A DNA stretch of 64,000 nt from Pseudonocardia sediminis (GTDB lineage Bacteria > Actinomycetota > Actinomycetes > Mycobacteriales > Pseudonocardiaceae): positions 1,115,001-1,179,000 of the forward strand of contig NZ_SHKL01000001.1 of NCBI RefSeq assembly GCF_004217185.1, written 5' to 3'. A model generated the notes under the pieces. That model saw only the letters and a program-made list of their open reading frames with translations. It ran no database searches and was not told the DNA's origin. Below, in pieces: positions 53,570 through 63,080 of the stretch (positions are counted from its first letter, which is position 1; each line of letters opens with the position of its first letter). The position numbers and the translations under genes were made by a program.

Positions 53570-55648
53570 TCAGGCGCCGCGCAGGCGGCGCAGGGCGCCG
53601 TGCACCTTCTCCACGTCCGAGGTCGCCCAGAACGGCGGCAGCGAGGCGCGCAGGAAGCCGCCGTAGCGGGCGGTCGCGATCCGCGGGTCCAGGATCGCGA
53701 CGACGCCGCGGTCGTCGGTCCCGCGCAGCAGCCGTCCCGCGCCCTGGGCGAGGAGCAGGGCCGCGTGGGTGGCCGAGACGGACAGGAAGCCGTTGCCTCC
53801 GCGGGCGTCGGTGGCCTTCTGGCGGGCCGCGACGAGCGGGTCGTCCGGGCGCGGGAACGGGATCCGGTCGATGATCACGCAGGACAGCGACGGGCCGGGC
53901 ACGTCCACGCCCTGCCACAGCGACAGCGTCCCGAACAGCGACGTCTCCTCGTCCTCGGCGAAGCGCTTGACCAGCAGCATCGTCGAGTCGTCGCCCTGGC
54001 AGAGCAGGGGAGTGGAGAGTTTCCCGCGCAGTGCCTCGGTGGCCTGCTTGGCCGCGCGCATCGACGAGAACAGGCCCAGCGTGCGCCCGCCGGCGGCCTC
54101 GACCAGGCCGGTGATCTCGTCGAGGTACTCCTGGGCGAGCCCGTCGCGTCCGGGCGGCGGGAGCCGCTTGGCCAGGTAGAGGATCCCGCTGCGCCCGTGG
54201 GCGAACGGGGACCCGACGTCGAGCCCGCTCCACCGCGGCGCGTCCGGGTCCTGCACGGGTCCGTGGCCGGGGTCCGAGGCGGACACGTCGGCCTTCTCCG
54301 AGCCCGACTCCTTCGGCTTCTCCGCGGGCAGGCCCCACTGGCGGGCGAGCGCGTCGAACGACCCGCCCAGCGCCAGCGTCGCCGAGGTCAGCACCGTCGT
54401 GCGCTGGGCGAACAGCCGCTCGCGCAGGAGCCCGCCGACCGAGAGCGGGGCGACCCGCAGGACCTTGTAGCGGGCACCGTCGGGGCCCTGCTCGCCGAGC
54501 CAGACGACGTCCCAGCGCTTGGCGGGGTCGCGTTCCTCGAAGGTCTTGGTGAGACGGATCGCGGTCTCGGAGACCTCGTCGAGCAGGGCGAGCGCGACCT
54601 TGCGGCCGGTGGCCGCGTCCGGGTCCTCCTTGCGCGCCCCGCCGAGACCCTGACGGCACCCCGCCGCGGCCTCGACGATCGAGTTCAGCGCCCCCGCCGC
54701 GGACTGCGGCAGCGTCTCCCAGCGCCCGGGCGCGATGTCCTCCAGGACCATGCCCAGGCCCTCGCCGGCCTCGGTGAGACGGTCGGCGATCCCCTGGTCG
54801 ACGAGCTTGGCGCACCGCCGCGCGGCCGCGGCCACGGTGCCGGCGGTCAGCTCCGCGGTGGCGGCGCCGGTGACCCGGTCCACCAGCTCGTGCGCCTCGT
54901 CGATCACGACGACGTCGTGCTCGGGCAGCACCGAGGCGTCGCCCATCGCGTCGATCGCGAGCAGCGCGTGGTTGGTGACGACGATGTCGGCGCGCCCGGC
55001 CTCGGCGCGGGCCTTCTCGGCGAAGCAGTCCTCGCCGACCGGGCAGCGGGTCGCACCCAGGCACTCCCGGGCCGTCACCGACACCTGGCGCCAGGCCGCG
55101 TCCGGGACGCCGGGGACCAGCTCGTCGCGGTCGCCGGTCTCGGTGTCCGACGCCCAGTCGTGCACGCGCTTGACGTTGCGGCCCATCGCCGAGATCGCGA
55201 ACGCGTCGAAGAGCTGCTCCTCGCCCCCGTCGTCGCCCATGTCCTCGCCGTGCAGCTTGTTCAGGCACAGGTAGTTGCGGCGGCCCTTGAGGATCGCGAA
55301 CGTGGGTTCGCGCCCGAGCAGCGGCTTGAGGCTCTTCGCGACCCGCGGCAGGTCCCGGTCGACGAGCTGGCGCTGCAGCGCGATCGTGGCCGTGGAGATC
55401 ACCACGGTGGTCTCGCGGACCATCGCGTGCCGGATCGCGGGGACGAGGTAGGCCAGTGACTTGCCGGTGCCGGTGCCGGCCTGCACGGCGAGGTGCTCGC
55501 CGCTGGACAACGAGCGGCGCACGGCGTCGGCCATCTTGTCCTGGCCCTCGCGCCGGCTGCCGCCGACGGAGGTGACGGCCGCCTCGAGAAGCTCGGCCAC
55601 GCCGGGCATGTCCCGGGAGGAGACGGTCGGAGCCGTGGTGGCGGGCAC
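53570..55648 (-). CDS. dinG: DinG-family ATP-dependent DNA helicase
   Basis: This 692-residue superfamily 2 iron-sulfur helicase has motif I AVQAGTGTGKSLAYLVPAI, cysteines of the XPD/DinG Fe-S domain (NYLCLNK, ECLGATRCPVGEDCF), the DEAH box VVIDEAHELVDR and late motifs including GTLSLWQGVDVPGPSLSCVIID and the QGAGRLLRG motif VI. It unwinds 5'-tailed DNA and R-loops in repair. The order dinG-pncB matches Rv1329c-Rv1330c of M. tuberculosis as I remember it, except that two genes intervene here. Its GTG start is at 55648; an ATG at 55609 is an alternative. No SOS box was seen upstream. Confidence 0.9.
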   Translation of the reverse strand: MPATTAPTVSSRDMPGVAELLEAAVTSVGGSRREGQDKMADAVRRSLSSGEHLAVQAGTGTGKSLAYLVPAIRHAMVRETTVVISTATIALQRQLVDRDLPRVAKSLKPLLGREPTFAILKGRRNYLCLNKLHGEDMGDDGGEEQLFDAFAISAMGRNVKRVHDWASDTETGDRDELVPGVPDAAWRQVSVTARECLGATRCPVGEDCFAEKARAEAGRADIVVTNHALLAIDAMGDASVLPEHDVVVIDEAHELVDRVTGAATAELTAGTVAAAARRCAKLVDQGIADRLTEAGEGLGMVLEDIAPGRWETLPQSAAGALNSIVEAAAGCRQGLGGARKEDPDAATGRKVALALLDEVSETAIRLTKTFEERDPAKRWDVVWLGEQGPDGARYKVLRVAPLSVGGLLRERLFAQRTTVLTSATLALGGSFDALARQWGLPAEKPKESGSEKADVSASDPGHGPVQDPDAPRWSGLDVGSPFAHGRSGILYLAKRLPPPGRDGLAQEYLDEITGLVEAAGGRTLGLFSSMRAAKQATEALRGKLSTPLLCQGDDSTMLLVKRFAEDEETSLFGTLSLWQGVDVPGPSLSCVIIDRIPFPRPDDPLVAARQKATDARGGNGFLSVSATHAALLLAQGAGRLLRGTDDRGVVAILDPRIATARYGGFLRASLPPFWATSDVEKVHGALRRLRGA

Positions 55649-55828
55649 CCGGCGAGGCTACCGCCGCCGTCGCCGGGAACCCGCGAGCCGGGCCGGGTCG
55701 GGAACCGCGCGCCGCGGTCGACGGCCGGGCGAACAGCCGGTGAACACCACTGCGGGATGGCGCAGGCCACGTGTGATCCGGCCCGGCCGGGTGGCCGGTG
55801 ACCTGCGTCATGACGGCACGATGGGGCC

Positions 55829-56725
55829 GTGACATCGACGCAGACGACCCTCTCCGGGACCCGCCAGGACCCCTCGCTCTACCCCGTGCTGATCGAGCAC
55901 GACGCCCGCTACTCCGACCTCGACCCGAGCCGCCGGATCGGCCGCGACGCCCTCGTGCGCTGGTTCGAGGACGCCCGGGTGGCCGTCGAGCGGGACGCGT
56001 TCGGCGCCGACCTGGTGGCCCGCCTGCAGGCCCGCGTCAAGCTGCTGCTCGCCGCCGTCCGGGTCGACGTGATCGCCCCGCTGCGGGTGGCCGGGCGCTA
56101 CCGGATCGGGATCGGGGTCAGCCACATCGGCGTCTCCTCGTTCACCTACGCCTACGCCGTGTTCGCCGGCCACGAGTGCGTGGCGACCGGCGAGTCGGTC
56201 AGCGTGTACGTCGAGGGCGACGGCCCGTCCCCGCTGCCGGACCAGGTGCGCGGCGCGCTGGCGACGATCCGCGTCGCCGTCGAGCCCTCGGAGCGTCCGG
56301 ACCGCGGCGGCGCCCGCCTGGTCCGTGAGAACTACCCGTTCCGGGTGGACGTCCGCACCCGCTTCGGCGACCTCGACACCAACCGGCACGTGAACAACGT
56401 CAAGCTCGCCGGCTGGTACCTCGACGGCCTCGCCGAGCTGCACCAGGACGTCCTGGGCTACCCGACCGGCGGCCCGCTGGACGGCCTGTCGCCGAGCTCG
56501 CTGGCCGTGCAGTACCGGGCGGAGGTCGAGTACCCGAACATCTACCAGCTCCGGGTCGGCGTGCTGGACCTCGGCGAGGACACCGTCCGCTACGCCTGCG
56601 GTCTGTTCGACGGCGCGCGCTGCATCGGCCTGGCCGAGGCCGAGGGCAGCCACCACGCCCCGGGCAGCGACGGCGGCCCGGTCAACATCGCCGCGGCGCT
56701 GGACCCGTTCCGGATGAAGGGCTAG
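55829..56725 (+). CDS. Acyl-CoA thioesterase (double hotdog, acyl-ACP/FatA-like)
   Basis: This 298-residue protein consists of two hotdog domains. The first has EHDARYSDLDPSRRIGRDALVRWFEDARVAVERDAFG; the second has RVDVRTRFGDLDTNRHVNNVKLAGWYLDG, the 4-hydroxybenzoyl-CoA thioesterase-like Asp/His motif RxxDxDxxxHVNN. It probably hydrolyses acyl-CoA or acyl-ACP thioesters. The GTG start at 55829 lies just after a short spacer from the divergent dinG. Its stop TAG overlaps the convergent pncA stop, sharing CTAG (56722-56725). Confidence 0.87.
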   Translation: MTSTQTTLSGTRQDPSLYPVLIEHDARYSDLDPSRRIGRDALVRWFEDARVAVERDAFGADLVARLQARVKLLLAAVRVDVIAPLRVAGRYRIGIGVSHIGVSSFTYAYAVFAGHECVATGESVSVYVEGDGPSPLPDQVRGALATIRVAVEPSERPDRGGARLVRENYPFRVDVRTRFGDLDTNRHVNNVKLAGWYLDGLAELHQDVLGYPTGGPLDGLSPSSLAVQYRAEVEYPNIYQLRVGVLDLGEDTVRYACGLFDGARCIGLAEAEGSHHAPGSDGGPVNIAAALDPFRMKG

Positions 56726-57279
56726 CGCACCTCGACCCCGGCCCCGCGCAGCTCGTCGAGCGCGCGGGCCGTGGTCGCGGGGGCGACCCCGGCGCAGTGG
56801 TCGAGCAGGACGGTCGTGGCCAGGCCGTGGCGGACGGCGTCCAGGGCGGTGGCGCGCACGCAGTGGTCCGTCGCCAGGCCGACGACCTCGACCGTGTCCA
56901 CCCCGTGCGCGGCGAGCCAGTCCCCGAGCGCGGTGCCGGTCTCGCCCCGGTCCGATCCCTCGAAGCCGGAGTACGCGCTGGTGTAGGCGCCCTTGTCGAA
57001 GACCGCCTCGATCGGCGCGACGTCGAGTGCGGGGTGGAACGAGGCGCCGGGCGTGCCGGTGCGGCAGTGCGGCGGCCAGGACGTGGCGAAGTCCGGGGTG
57101 TCACTGAAGTGGTCGCCCGGGTCCACGTGGACGTCGCGGGTCGCCACGACGTGGTCGTAGCCGCCGCCTGCGACCAGCGCGCCGATCCCGGCCGCGACCG
57201 CGGCACCCCCGTCGACGGCCAGCGCGCCGCCCTCGCAGAAGTCGTTCTGGACGTCGACGACGATCAGTGCGCGGCTCAT
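56722..57279 (-). CDS. pncA: Nicotinamidase
   Basis: This 185-residue isochorismatase-fold enzyme deaminates nicotinamide to nicotinate. Catalytic Asp is in IVVDVQNDFCEGGALAV, Lys in VFDKGAYTSAYSGFEG and Cys in GLATDHCVRATALDAV; DVHVDPGDHFSD carries the metal His/Asp. It is translationally coupled to pncB (stop and ATG share ATGA at 57276-57279), so nicotinamide feeds straight into nicotinate phosphoribosyltransferase. GGAGG lies about 8 bases before the ATG. It would also activate pyrazinamide-type prodrugs, as in mycobacteria. Confidence 0.93.
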   Translation of the reverse strand: MSRALIVVDVQNDFCEGGALAVDGGAAVAAGIGALVAGGGYDHVVATRDVHVDPGDHFSDTPDFATSWPPHCRTGTPGASFHPALDVAPIEAVFDKGAYTSAYSGFEGSDRGETGTALGDWLAAHGVDTVEVVGLATDHCVRATALDAVRHGLATTVLLDHCAGVAPATTARALDELRGAGVEVR

Positions 57280-58586
57280 CTCGACACCTCCAGATGGAAC
57301 GTCGTCGGGATGGCCGGCTCGCCGCGGGAGAGCTTGAGCCCCTCCCACGGCACCGACACCAGGGCCGCGCGCAGGCGCTCGCGGGCACCCTCCAGGTCGA
57401 CGGCCTCGGGCACGACCTTGCCGCCGCGCACCATCGGCACCGGCAGGACGGCGTCGTGCGGCCCGGCCGGGAGCGGGTGCTCGGCCAGGAACACGACCTC
57501 CTCGACGGCGGTTCCGGTCGGCTTGTAGCGGCGCAGCGCCGACTTCCGGCCGCCCTTGGACTCCTTGGACGCGCTGCGCTTGGCGACCGGGCGCCCGTCG
57601 ACCTCGACGAGCTTGTAGACCATCCCGCCGGTGGGGGCGCCGGAGCCGGTGACGACCGAGGTGCCGACGCCGTAGGAGTCGACCGGCTCGGCGCGCAGCG
57701 AGGCCAGCGCGTACTCGTCGAGGTCACCGGAGAGCACGATCTTCGTACCGGTCGCGCCCAGGCCGTCGAGCTGCTCGCGGGCCTGGCGGGCGAGCTCGCC
57801 CAGGTCGCCGGAGTCGATCCGGATCGCGAACAGGTCGGTGCCGGCGGCGGCGATCGCGTTCTCGATGCCCTGCCGGATGTCGATCGTGTCCACCAGCAGC
57901 GTGGTGCCGGTGCCCATCGAGGCGACCTGGCTGCGGAACGCGGAGATCTCATCGTCGTGCAGCAGGATCCAGGCGTGCGCGGCGGTGCCCGCGGTGGGGA
58001 TGCCGTGGCGCTGCCCGGCCGCGAGGTTCGACGTGGCGGAGAAGCCGGCCAGGTAGGCCGCCCGCGCCGCGGCGACGGCGGCCTCCTCGTGCGTGCGCCG
58101 CGACCCCATCTCGATCATCGGACGGCCGGCGGCGGCGCTGACCATCCGGGCCGCGGCCGAGGCGATCGCGCAGTCGTGGTTGTAGATCGACAGCGCGAGC
58201 GTCTCCAGGATCACCGCGTCGGCGAACGTCCCGGTGACGGTGAGGATCGGCGAGCCGGGGAAGTAGAGCTCGCCCTCCGGGTAGCCGTCGACGTCGCCGG
58301 TGAAGCGGTAGTCGCGCAGCCAGTCCAGCGTCGCCGGGTCGACCACGTGGGCGAGCAGCTCCAGGTCGGCGGGGCCGAAGCGGAACGCGTCGAGCGCCTC
58401 GAGCAGCCGCCCGGTGCCGGCGACGACGCCGTAGCGCCGCCCGTCGGGGAGGCGGCGCGCGAACAGCTCGAACACGCAGTGGCGGTCGGCGGTGCCGTCG
58501 GCCAGCGCCGCGGCGACCATCGTGAGCTCGTACCGGTCGGTGAGCAGCGCCGTTCCGCTACCCGGCGCCGTGGGAGGCCCGTTCAT
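57276..58586 (-). CDS. pncB: Nicotinate phosphoribosyltransferase
   Basis: This 436-residue type II phosphoribosyltransferase makes nicotinate mononucleotide from nicotinate and PRPP, with ATP. Features are [20 protein letters not shown] at the N-terminus, the phosphoribosylation segment [33 protein letters not shown] and [30 protein letters not shown]. The ATG at 58586 is chosen because the frame extension to 58751 overlaps clpS and lacks similarity. It is co-transcribed with pncA; clpS is divergent across 49 bases, an arrangement shared with mycobacteria. Confidence 0.93.
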   Translation of the reverse strand: MNGPPTAPGSGTALLTDRYELTMVAAALADGTADRHCVFELFARRLPDGRRYGVVAGTGRLLEALDAFRFGPADLELLAHVVDPATLDWLRDYRFTGDVDGYPEGELYFPGSPILTVTGTFADAVILETLALSIYNHDCAIASAAARMVSAAAGRPMIEMGSRRTHEEAAVAAARAAYLAGFSATSNLAAGQRHGIPTAGTAAHAWILLHDDEISAFRSQVASMGTGTTLLVDTIDIRQGIENAIAAAGTDLFAIRIDSGDLGELARQAREQLDGLGATGTKIVLSGDLDEYALASLRAEPVDSYGVGTSVVTGSGAPTGGMVYKLVEVDGRPVAKRSASKESKGGRKSALRRYKPTGTAVEEVVFLAEHPLPAGPHDAVLPVPMVRGGKVVPEAVDLEGARERLRAALVSVPWEGLKLSRGEPAIPTTFHLEVSR

Positions 58587-58635
58587 GGTTGTGGAGCTTA
58601 TGCGCGCTGCCGGGCCGGTGTGGGCCCGTGACACC

Positions 58636-58941
58636 ATGGACGCCATGTCCGCGCCGTCACCGTCGCCCACCGAGCAGGTGGACCCGGCCGTCGACGAAGC
58701 CTCCGCCTCGGACACGCCGTGGCAGGCCATCGTCTGGAACGACCCGGTCAACCTGATGTCGTACGTGACCTACGTGCTGCAGAAGCTGTTCGCCTATCCC
58801 GAGCCGAAGGCGACCGCGCTGATGCTCGACGTGCACCACAAGGGTCGTGCGGCGGTCTCCTCCGGGGACAAGGAGAAGGTCGAGGGCGACGTGGCGAAGC
58901 TGCACGCGGCGGGCCTGTGGGCCACGATGCAGCGCTCGTGA
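58636..58941 (+). CDS. clpS: ATP-dependent Clp protease adaptor ClpS
   Basis: This 101-residue adaptor delivers N-degron proteins to ClpC/ClpA. Residues about 28-101 hold the ClpS core [24 protein letters not shown], the binding-pocket Asn-Asp pair (WNDP), [12 protein letters not shown] and the end [15 protein letters not shown]. The N-terminal extension is acidic and disordered, as usual. ATGs at 58636 and 58645 are both possible starts. A DUF2017 gene follows after 10 bases. Confidence 0.92.
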   Translation: MDAMSAPSPSPTEQVDPAVDEASASDTPWQAIVWNDPVNLMSYVTYVLQKLFAYPEPKATALMLDVHHKGRAAVSSGDKEKVEGDVAKLHAAGLWATMQRS

Positions 58942-58951
58942 GGGGTGGGGC

Positions 58952-59503
58952 ATGAACAGCTGGAAGCGGACCGGGCGCGGGGACCGGCTGCGCATCGTGA
59001 GCGGATTCTCCGGTGAGGAGGCCGGCGTGCTGCGCGGGCTGTTCACCGAGATCCGCCAGATGCTGGGCAACCGGGCCGCGCAGGCGCCCGAGGACGAGCT
59101 GGCCGCCCTGACCGGGATCCGCACCGGCCCGACGAGCCGTCCCACCGACCGGGTCCTGGCCCGGCTGCTGCCCGACTTCACCTCCGAGGACTCCGACCTG
59201 GCCGGCGGCCTGCGGTCGCTGCACGAGCCGGAGCTGATCGAGGCCAAGGACGCCGCGGCGAAGCTGGTGCTCGACACGCTGCCCGAGGCCGGGGGACGGG
59301 TCGAGCTCGACCTCGACCAGGTCGACTCCTGGCTGGCCGCGCTCAACGACGTCCGTCTCGCGCTGGGCACCGCGCTCGACGTCGACGAGCAGATGCCCGA
59401 GCAGCTCCCCGACGACGACCCCCGGGGTCCGCACCTGGGCGTCTACCAGTGGCTGACGTTCGTGCAGGACTCCCTGGTCCAGGTGCGCGTCCGCTCGCTG
59501 TGA
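58952..59503 (+). CDS. DUF2017 family protein
   Basis: This 183-residue protein is conserved in actinobacteria directly downstream of clpS (as in Rv1331-Rv1332). It is helical, with RLRIVSGFSGEEAGVLRGLFTEIRQML, a middle LPDFTSEDSDLAGGLRSLHEPELIEAKDAAAKLVL and a C-terminal GVYQWLTFVQDSLVQVRV. Function is unknown; neighbours suggest a link to proteolysis. It starts at ATG after GGGGTGGGG. Confidence 0.85.
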   Translation: MNSWKRTGRGDRLRIVSGFSGEEAGVLRGLFTEIRQMLGNRAAQAPEDELAALTGIRTGPTSRPTDRVLARLLPDFTSEDSDLAGGLRSLHEPELIEAKDAAAKLVLDTLPEAGGRVELDLDQVDSWLAALNDVRLALGTALDVDEQMPEQLPDDDPRGPHLGVYQWLTFVQDSLVQVRVRSL

Positions 59504-59582
59504 CCCGCCGGGCGCGTGTGCGCCCGCGAACGGTCCCCGTCGATCCCCCGTCCATCCCCGACGCGGGTGTCACGGTGGCCCG

Positions 59583-59891
59583 ATGCACGCCCACGCACCC
59601 GCCGGTTACCGCCTCGACCCGGACCGGCTCCGGTCCCTGATCGCCTCGCTGCAGGACATGGTCGCCCGGCTCTCACGGACCGCGATGGAGCTCGACGCCG
59701 CCGTCAGCGCGTCCCCGCCCGGGCACGACGAGGTGTCGCTGAACATGTACCGGCAGCTCGTCACGATGACGGAGCAGGCGCGGGCCTCGATCGGTGACCG
59801 TCAGGTGCGGCTGCTCGCGGCGATCGCGGCGCTGCAGGCGCAGCTGAGGGCCTACGAGGACGCGGAACGGGCCGGCGCGATCCCGGTATGA
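59583..59891 (+). CDS. PE-like/WXG100-superfamily helical protein with YxxxE secretion motif
   Basis: I infer this 102-residue protein to be PE-like. It is two long helices (about residues 12-43 and 51-96) with a PPG-DEVS turn at 46-52, the pattern of mycobacterial PE proteins (PxxDEVS), and a C-terminal YEDAE at residues 91-95 that fits the type VII secretion signal YxxxD/E. It has no signal peptide. Its stop overlaps the next gene's ATG as ATGA, giving translational coupling to a DUF3558 lipoprotein. The start ATG has only a weak ribosome site. The alternative is a generic WXG100 protein. Confidence 0.72.
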   Translation: MHAHAPAGYRLDPDRLRSLIASLQDMVARLSRTAMELDAAVSASPPGHDEVSLNMYRQLVTMTEQARASIGDRQVRLLAAIAALQAQLRAYEDAERAGAIPV

Positions 59892-60514
59892 GGGCTCGTC
59901 GGGGTACGGCCCGGCCGGTGTGGCGGTGGACGGCGGTCCGGGTGGCCGTGCCCGCGGGTCTGCTCTGCTGGCTCGTGCTGGCCGCCGGATGTTCCCCCGG
60001 CGAGCCACCGGCCCCGGTACCGGTGACGGCCGGCGCCTCGCCGGGCCGGAATGCGGCGGACGATGCCGCGACGGTGAGCGGCGCTCCGCGTGTCACGGTC
60101 CCGCGGGACCCCGGCCGTCTGGCCGGGTGCCACCCGTCGACGGAGCTGCTCGGTCCCGGCCTCGTCGTCCCGTCCACCGCGTCGCCGACGACCGGCGCGG
60201 CCGGCTCCGGCTGCTCCTGGACCGGGCCCTCCCCGTCCGGCACCGGGCGCGGCTTCCTGCTGCGCGCCGACGTCCGGGCGGCCGGGCTCGACGGGACCCA
60301 CCGCGCCCGGGACCTCTTCCGCGCCTTCCGCACCGGTGAGGTGGACGGGCTCCCGTCCGTCGTCACCTCGCCGGAGGGCGACCCGTCGTGCTCGCTGCAC
60401 GTCGCGACGTCGGACGACACCTCGCTGACGGTGCAGGTCGGGCCCGTGCCGGACCCGTGCGCCGTGGCGACCCGCGCCGCGTCCCGGCTGCTCGCCGCCC
60501 TCCCGCCCCGCTGA
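59888..60514 (+). CDS. DUF3558-like lipoprotein
   Basis: This 208-residue exported protein has an Arg-rich n-region, a hydrophobic core (residues about 17-33) and the lipobox LAAGC with Cys35. The mature part has the DUF3558 pattern: an opening GCHPSTELLGPGLV, GSGCSWTGPS (CxW motif) and a late C-terminal PVPDPCAVATRAASRLLAAL with Cys, so two likely disulfides. It sits between PE-like and PPE-like genes, coupled to the first (ATGA). DUF3558 lipoproteins are frequent in actinomycetes; function unknown. Confidence 0.8.
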   Translation: MRARRGTARPVWRWTAVRVAVPAGLLCWLVLAAGCSPGEPPAPVPVTAGASPGRNAADDAATVSGAPRVTVPRDPGRLAGCHPSTELLGPGLVVPSTASPTTGAAGSGCSWTGPSPSGTGRGFLLRADVRAAGLDGTHRARDLFRAFRTGEVDGLPSVVTSPEGDPSCSLHVATSDDTSLTVQVGPVPDPCAVATRAASRLLAALPPR

Positions 60515-60542
60515 GTCCCGTACCCATCCCTGGAGGAACAAC

Positions 60543-61079
60543 GTGCCCGCCTACGCCACCACCGCCCTGACCCTCGACGACGAGTCGGTGCCACGGCTGC
60601 GCGCCCGCCTGCTGGCCGGTCCCGGGGCGGCGGCGTTCGAGCCGATGACCGCCGCCTACCGCGACGCGTCGGCGACCGTCGCCGGTGTCGCGGCCGACCT
60701 CGCACACCTGCTGCGCGACTACGACTGCGCGCACGGCGGCGACGCGGCCGGAGCCACCCGCGTCCACCTCGACGCGCTGCTGCACGGCACGCGCACCGAC
60801 GCCGACCGGCTGGCCCGCGCCGCCGCGGCACTGCAGGAGCAGGCGGCCCACCACGGGGCCGCGCGGCGTGAGGTCGCCGCGGGGGAGCCGGCCGCCGCAC
60901 CGGGTACCGCGGCGGTGCCGGGCGCCGCGGACCTGCTGGGCGCCGTCCTCGCCGCAGCGGGACCGTCGTCGCGGGCCCGGCAGGCGCTCGCGGTCTACCA
61001 GGAGAACTCGAACCACACGCTGACCACCGCCCTGCCCGTGTTCGGACCCCGTCCGGCGGGGCCGGAGTGGCGCGTGTGA
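60543..61079 (+). CDS. PPE-like helical protein
   Basis: I infer similarity to the PPE family N-terminal domain. The 178-residue protein opens with a helix entry LLAGPGAAAFEPM (residues 23-35), has long Ala-rich helices (37-112) and ends with YQENSNHTLTTALPVF (152-167), like the tip region bound by EspG chaperones. A PPxxWxG motif is absent. The GTG start has GGAGGA 7-12 bases upstream. It lies 28 bases after the lipoprotein and probably pairs with the PE-like protein. Confidence 0.65.
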   Translation: MPAYATTALTLDDESVPRLRARLLAGPGAAAFEPMTAAYRDASATVAGVAADLAHLLRDYDCAHGGDAAGATRVHLDALLHGTRTDADRLARAAAALQEQAAHHGAARREVAAGEPAAAPGTAAVPGAADLLGAVLAAAGPSSRARQALAVYQENSNHTLTTALPVFGPRPAGPEWRV

Positions 61080-61146
61080 CGGGGGTGGTGTGAGCCGCGC
61101 CGACACCGTGTGCGTCCGTCGTCGGACGCCCCGTATCCTCGAGCGC

Positions 61147-61641
61147 GTGCTGGTGCTCCGGGCAGACCTCGTCGACGAGATCGTCGCGCACGCACGTCGT
61201 GAGTACCCGCTGGAGTCGTGCGGTCAGCTCGTCGGCCCGGAAGCGGGTGACGAGCCCGGCCGCTACGTCCCGATGACCAACACCGACGGGATCGAGAGCG
61301 ACTTCGCGTTCTCCCCGAAGGAGGACATCCGGCTCGAGCGTGAGCTCGACGAGGCCGGCGAGCGCCGGATCGTCGTGGTGCACTCGCACACCCGGGTCCC
61401 GCGGCGCCCGCTCACCGACACCGGCCTCCCCGAGGCCTACCCGTCGGTGAAGGACGTCGAGTTCATGGGCTGGACCCCCGACCAGCACTGGCTGATCGTC
61501 GGCCTGACCGCCGCCGACGCCGAGCCCGAGGTGCGGTCCTACCGTCTCGCCGACGGCGAGCCGGCCGAGGAGGAGATCCAGGTCGTGGAGTCGTACATGT
61601 TCGCCCACACCGGCTCCGACGACGTCCCCGACCACCGCTGA
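61147..61641 (+). CDS. mec: JAMM/Mov34 metallopeptidase (Mec, CysO-cysteine peptidase)
   Basis: This 164-residue Zn hydrolase cleaves the CysO-cysteine adduct in the sulfide-carrier route to cysteine. The JAMM residues are Glu23 (PLESCGQLVG), His79/His81 (VVVHSHT), Ser100 and Asp103 (AYPSVKDVEF). Compared with my recollection of mycobacterial Mec (HSHTATEAYPS), there are about 11 extra residues (83-95, RVPRRPLTDTGLP) between HSHT and EAYPS, next to the catalytic metal. It is the first gene of mec-cysO-cysM, as in Rv1334-Rv1336. The GTG start at 61147 is supported by length. Confidence 0.9.
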   Translation: MLVLRADLVDEIVAHARREYPLESCGQLVGPEAGDEPGRYVPMTNTDGIESDFAFSPKEDIRLERELDEAGERRIVVVHSHTRVPRRPLTDTGLPEAYPSVKDVEFMGWTPDQHWLIVGLTAADAEPEVRSYRLADGEPAEEEIQVVESYMFAHTGSDDVPDHR

Positions 61642-61760
61642 GCCCACCCGCGCGCACGCGCCGGGGGTGCGCGTGGAATGCCCGTCGCTCCCGGACGCGT
61701 TGCCCAGGACAGTCCCCTTGATTTCCACCGGCAACCGATCCGACCAGGAGTAACCCGAGC

Positions 61761-62036
61761 ATGGCCGTCACCGTCTCCGTCCCGACCATCCTGCGCACCC
61801 ACACCGACGGCGAGAAGTCCGTCGAGGCGAAGGGCAGCAACGTCGCCGAGGTGATCGACGACCTCGAGTCGCGTCACGGCGGCATCAAGGAGCGCCTGAT
61901 CACCGACGGCAAGCTCCACCGTTTCGTCAACATCTACGTCGACGACGAGGACATCCGGTTCGCCGGCGGCCTCGAGGCCCCCGTCCAGGAGACCTCCACG
62001 CTGACCATCCTCCCGGCCGTCGCGGGCGGGAAGTAG
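61761..62036 (+). CDS. cysO: Sulfur-carrier protein CysO (MoaD/ThiS-like)
   Basis: This 91-residue ubiquitin-fold carrier receives sulfide as a thiocarboxylate at its C-terminal Gly. The body VAVTVSVPTILRTHTDGEKSVEAKG and the acidic GGLEAPVQETSTLTILPAVAGG end are typical, but the protein ends GGK: one Lys follows the diglycine, so the C-terminus must be trimmed, or the Lys tolerated, before activation. In M. tuberculosis CysO ends directly in GG as I recall. GGAG lies about 12 bases upstream of the ATG. Confidence 0.92.
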   Translation: MAVTVSVPTILRTHTDGEKSVEAKGSNVAEVIDDLESRHGGIKERLITDGKLHRFVNIYVDDEDIRFAGGLEAPVQETSTLTILPAVAGGK

Positions 62037-62993
<957 letters not shown>

Positions 62994-63012
62994 TCCCGCG
63001 CCCGTCTCTCAG

Positions 63013-63057
63013 CGAACGGCACCCTCGTCGGAATCTTTCCGACGGGGGTGCCGTTCG
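63013..63057. terminator. Terminator hairpin after cysM
   Basis: Arms CGAACGGCACCC and GGGTGCCGTTCG (63013-63024 with 63046-63057), extended by CGTCGGA/TCCGACG, enclose a short AATCT loop, 20 bases past the cysM stop and 24 bases before the end of the convergent GH13 gene. It likely serves both. Confidence 0.75.
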
Positions 63058-63080
63058 TCGTGCCCGCCAGGGCCCGGGAC

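Noticed and set aside
53025..55835. 936-codon minus-strand frame running through dinG into ohr
   Set aside because: The real dinG frame overlaps it with all helicase motifs. Only the last 140 codons (ohr) are coding.
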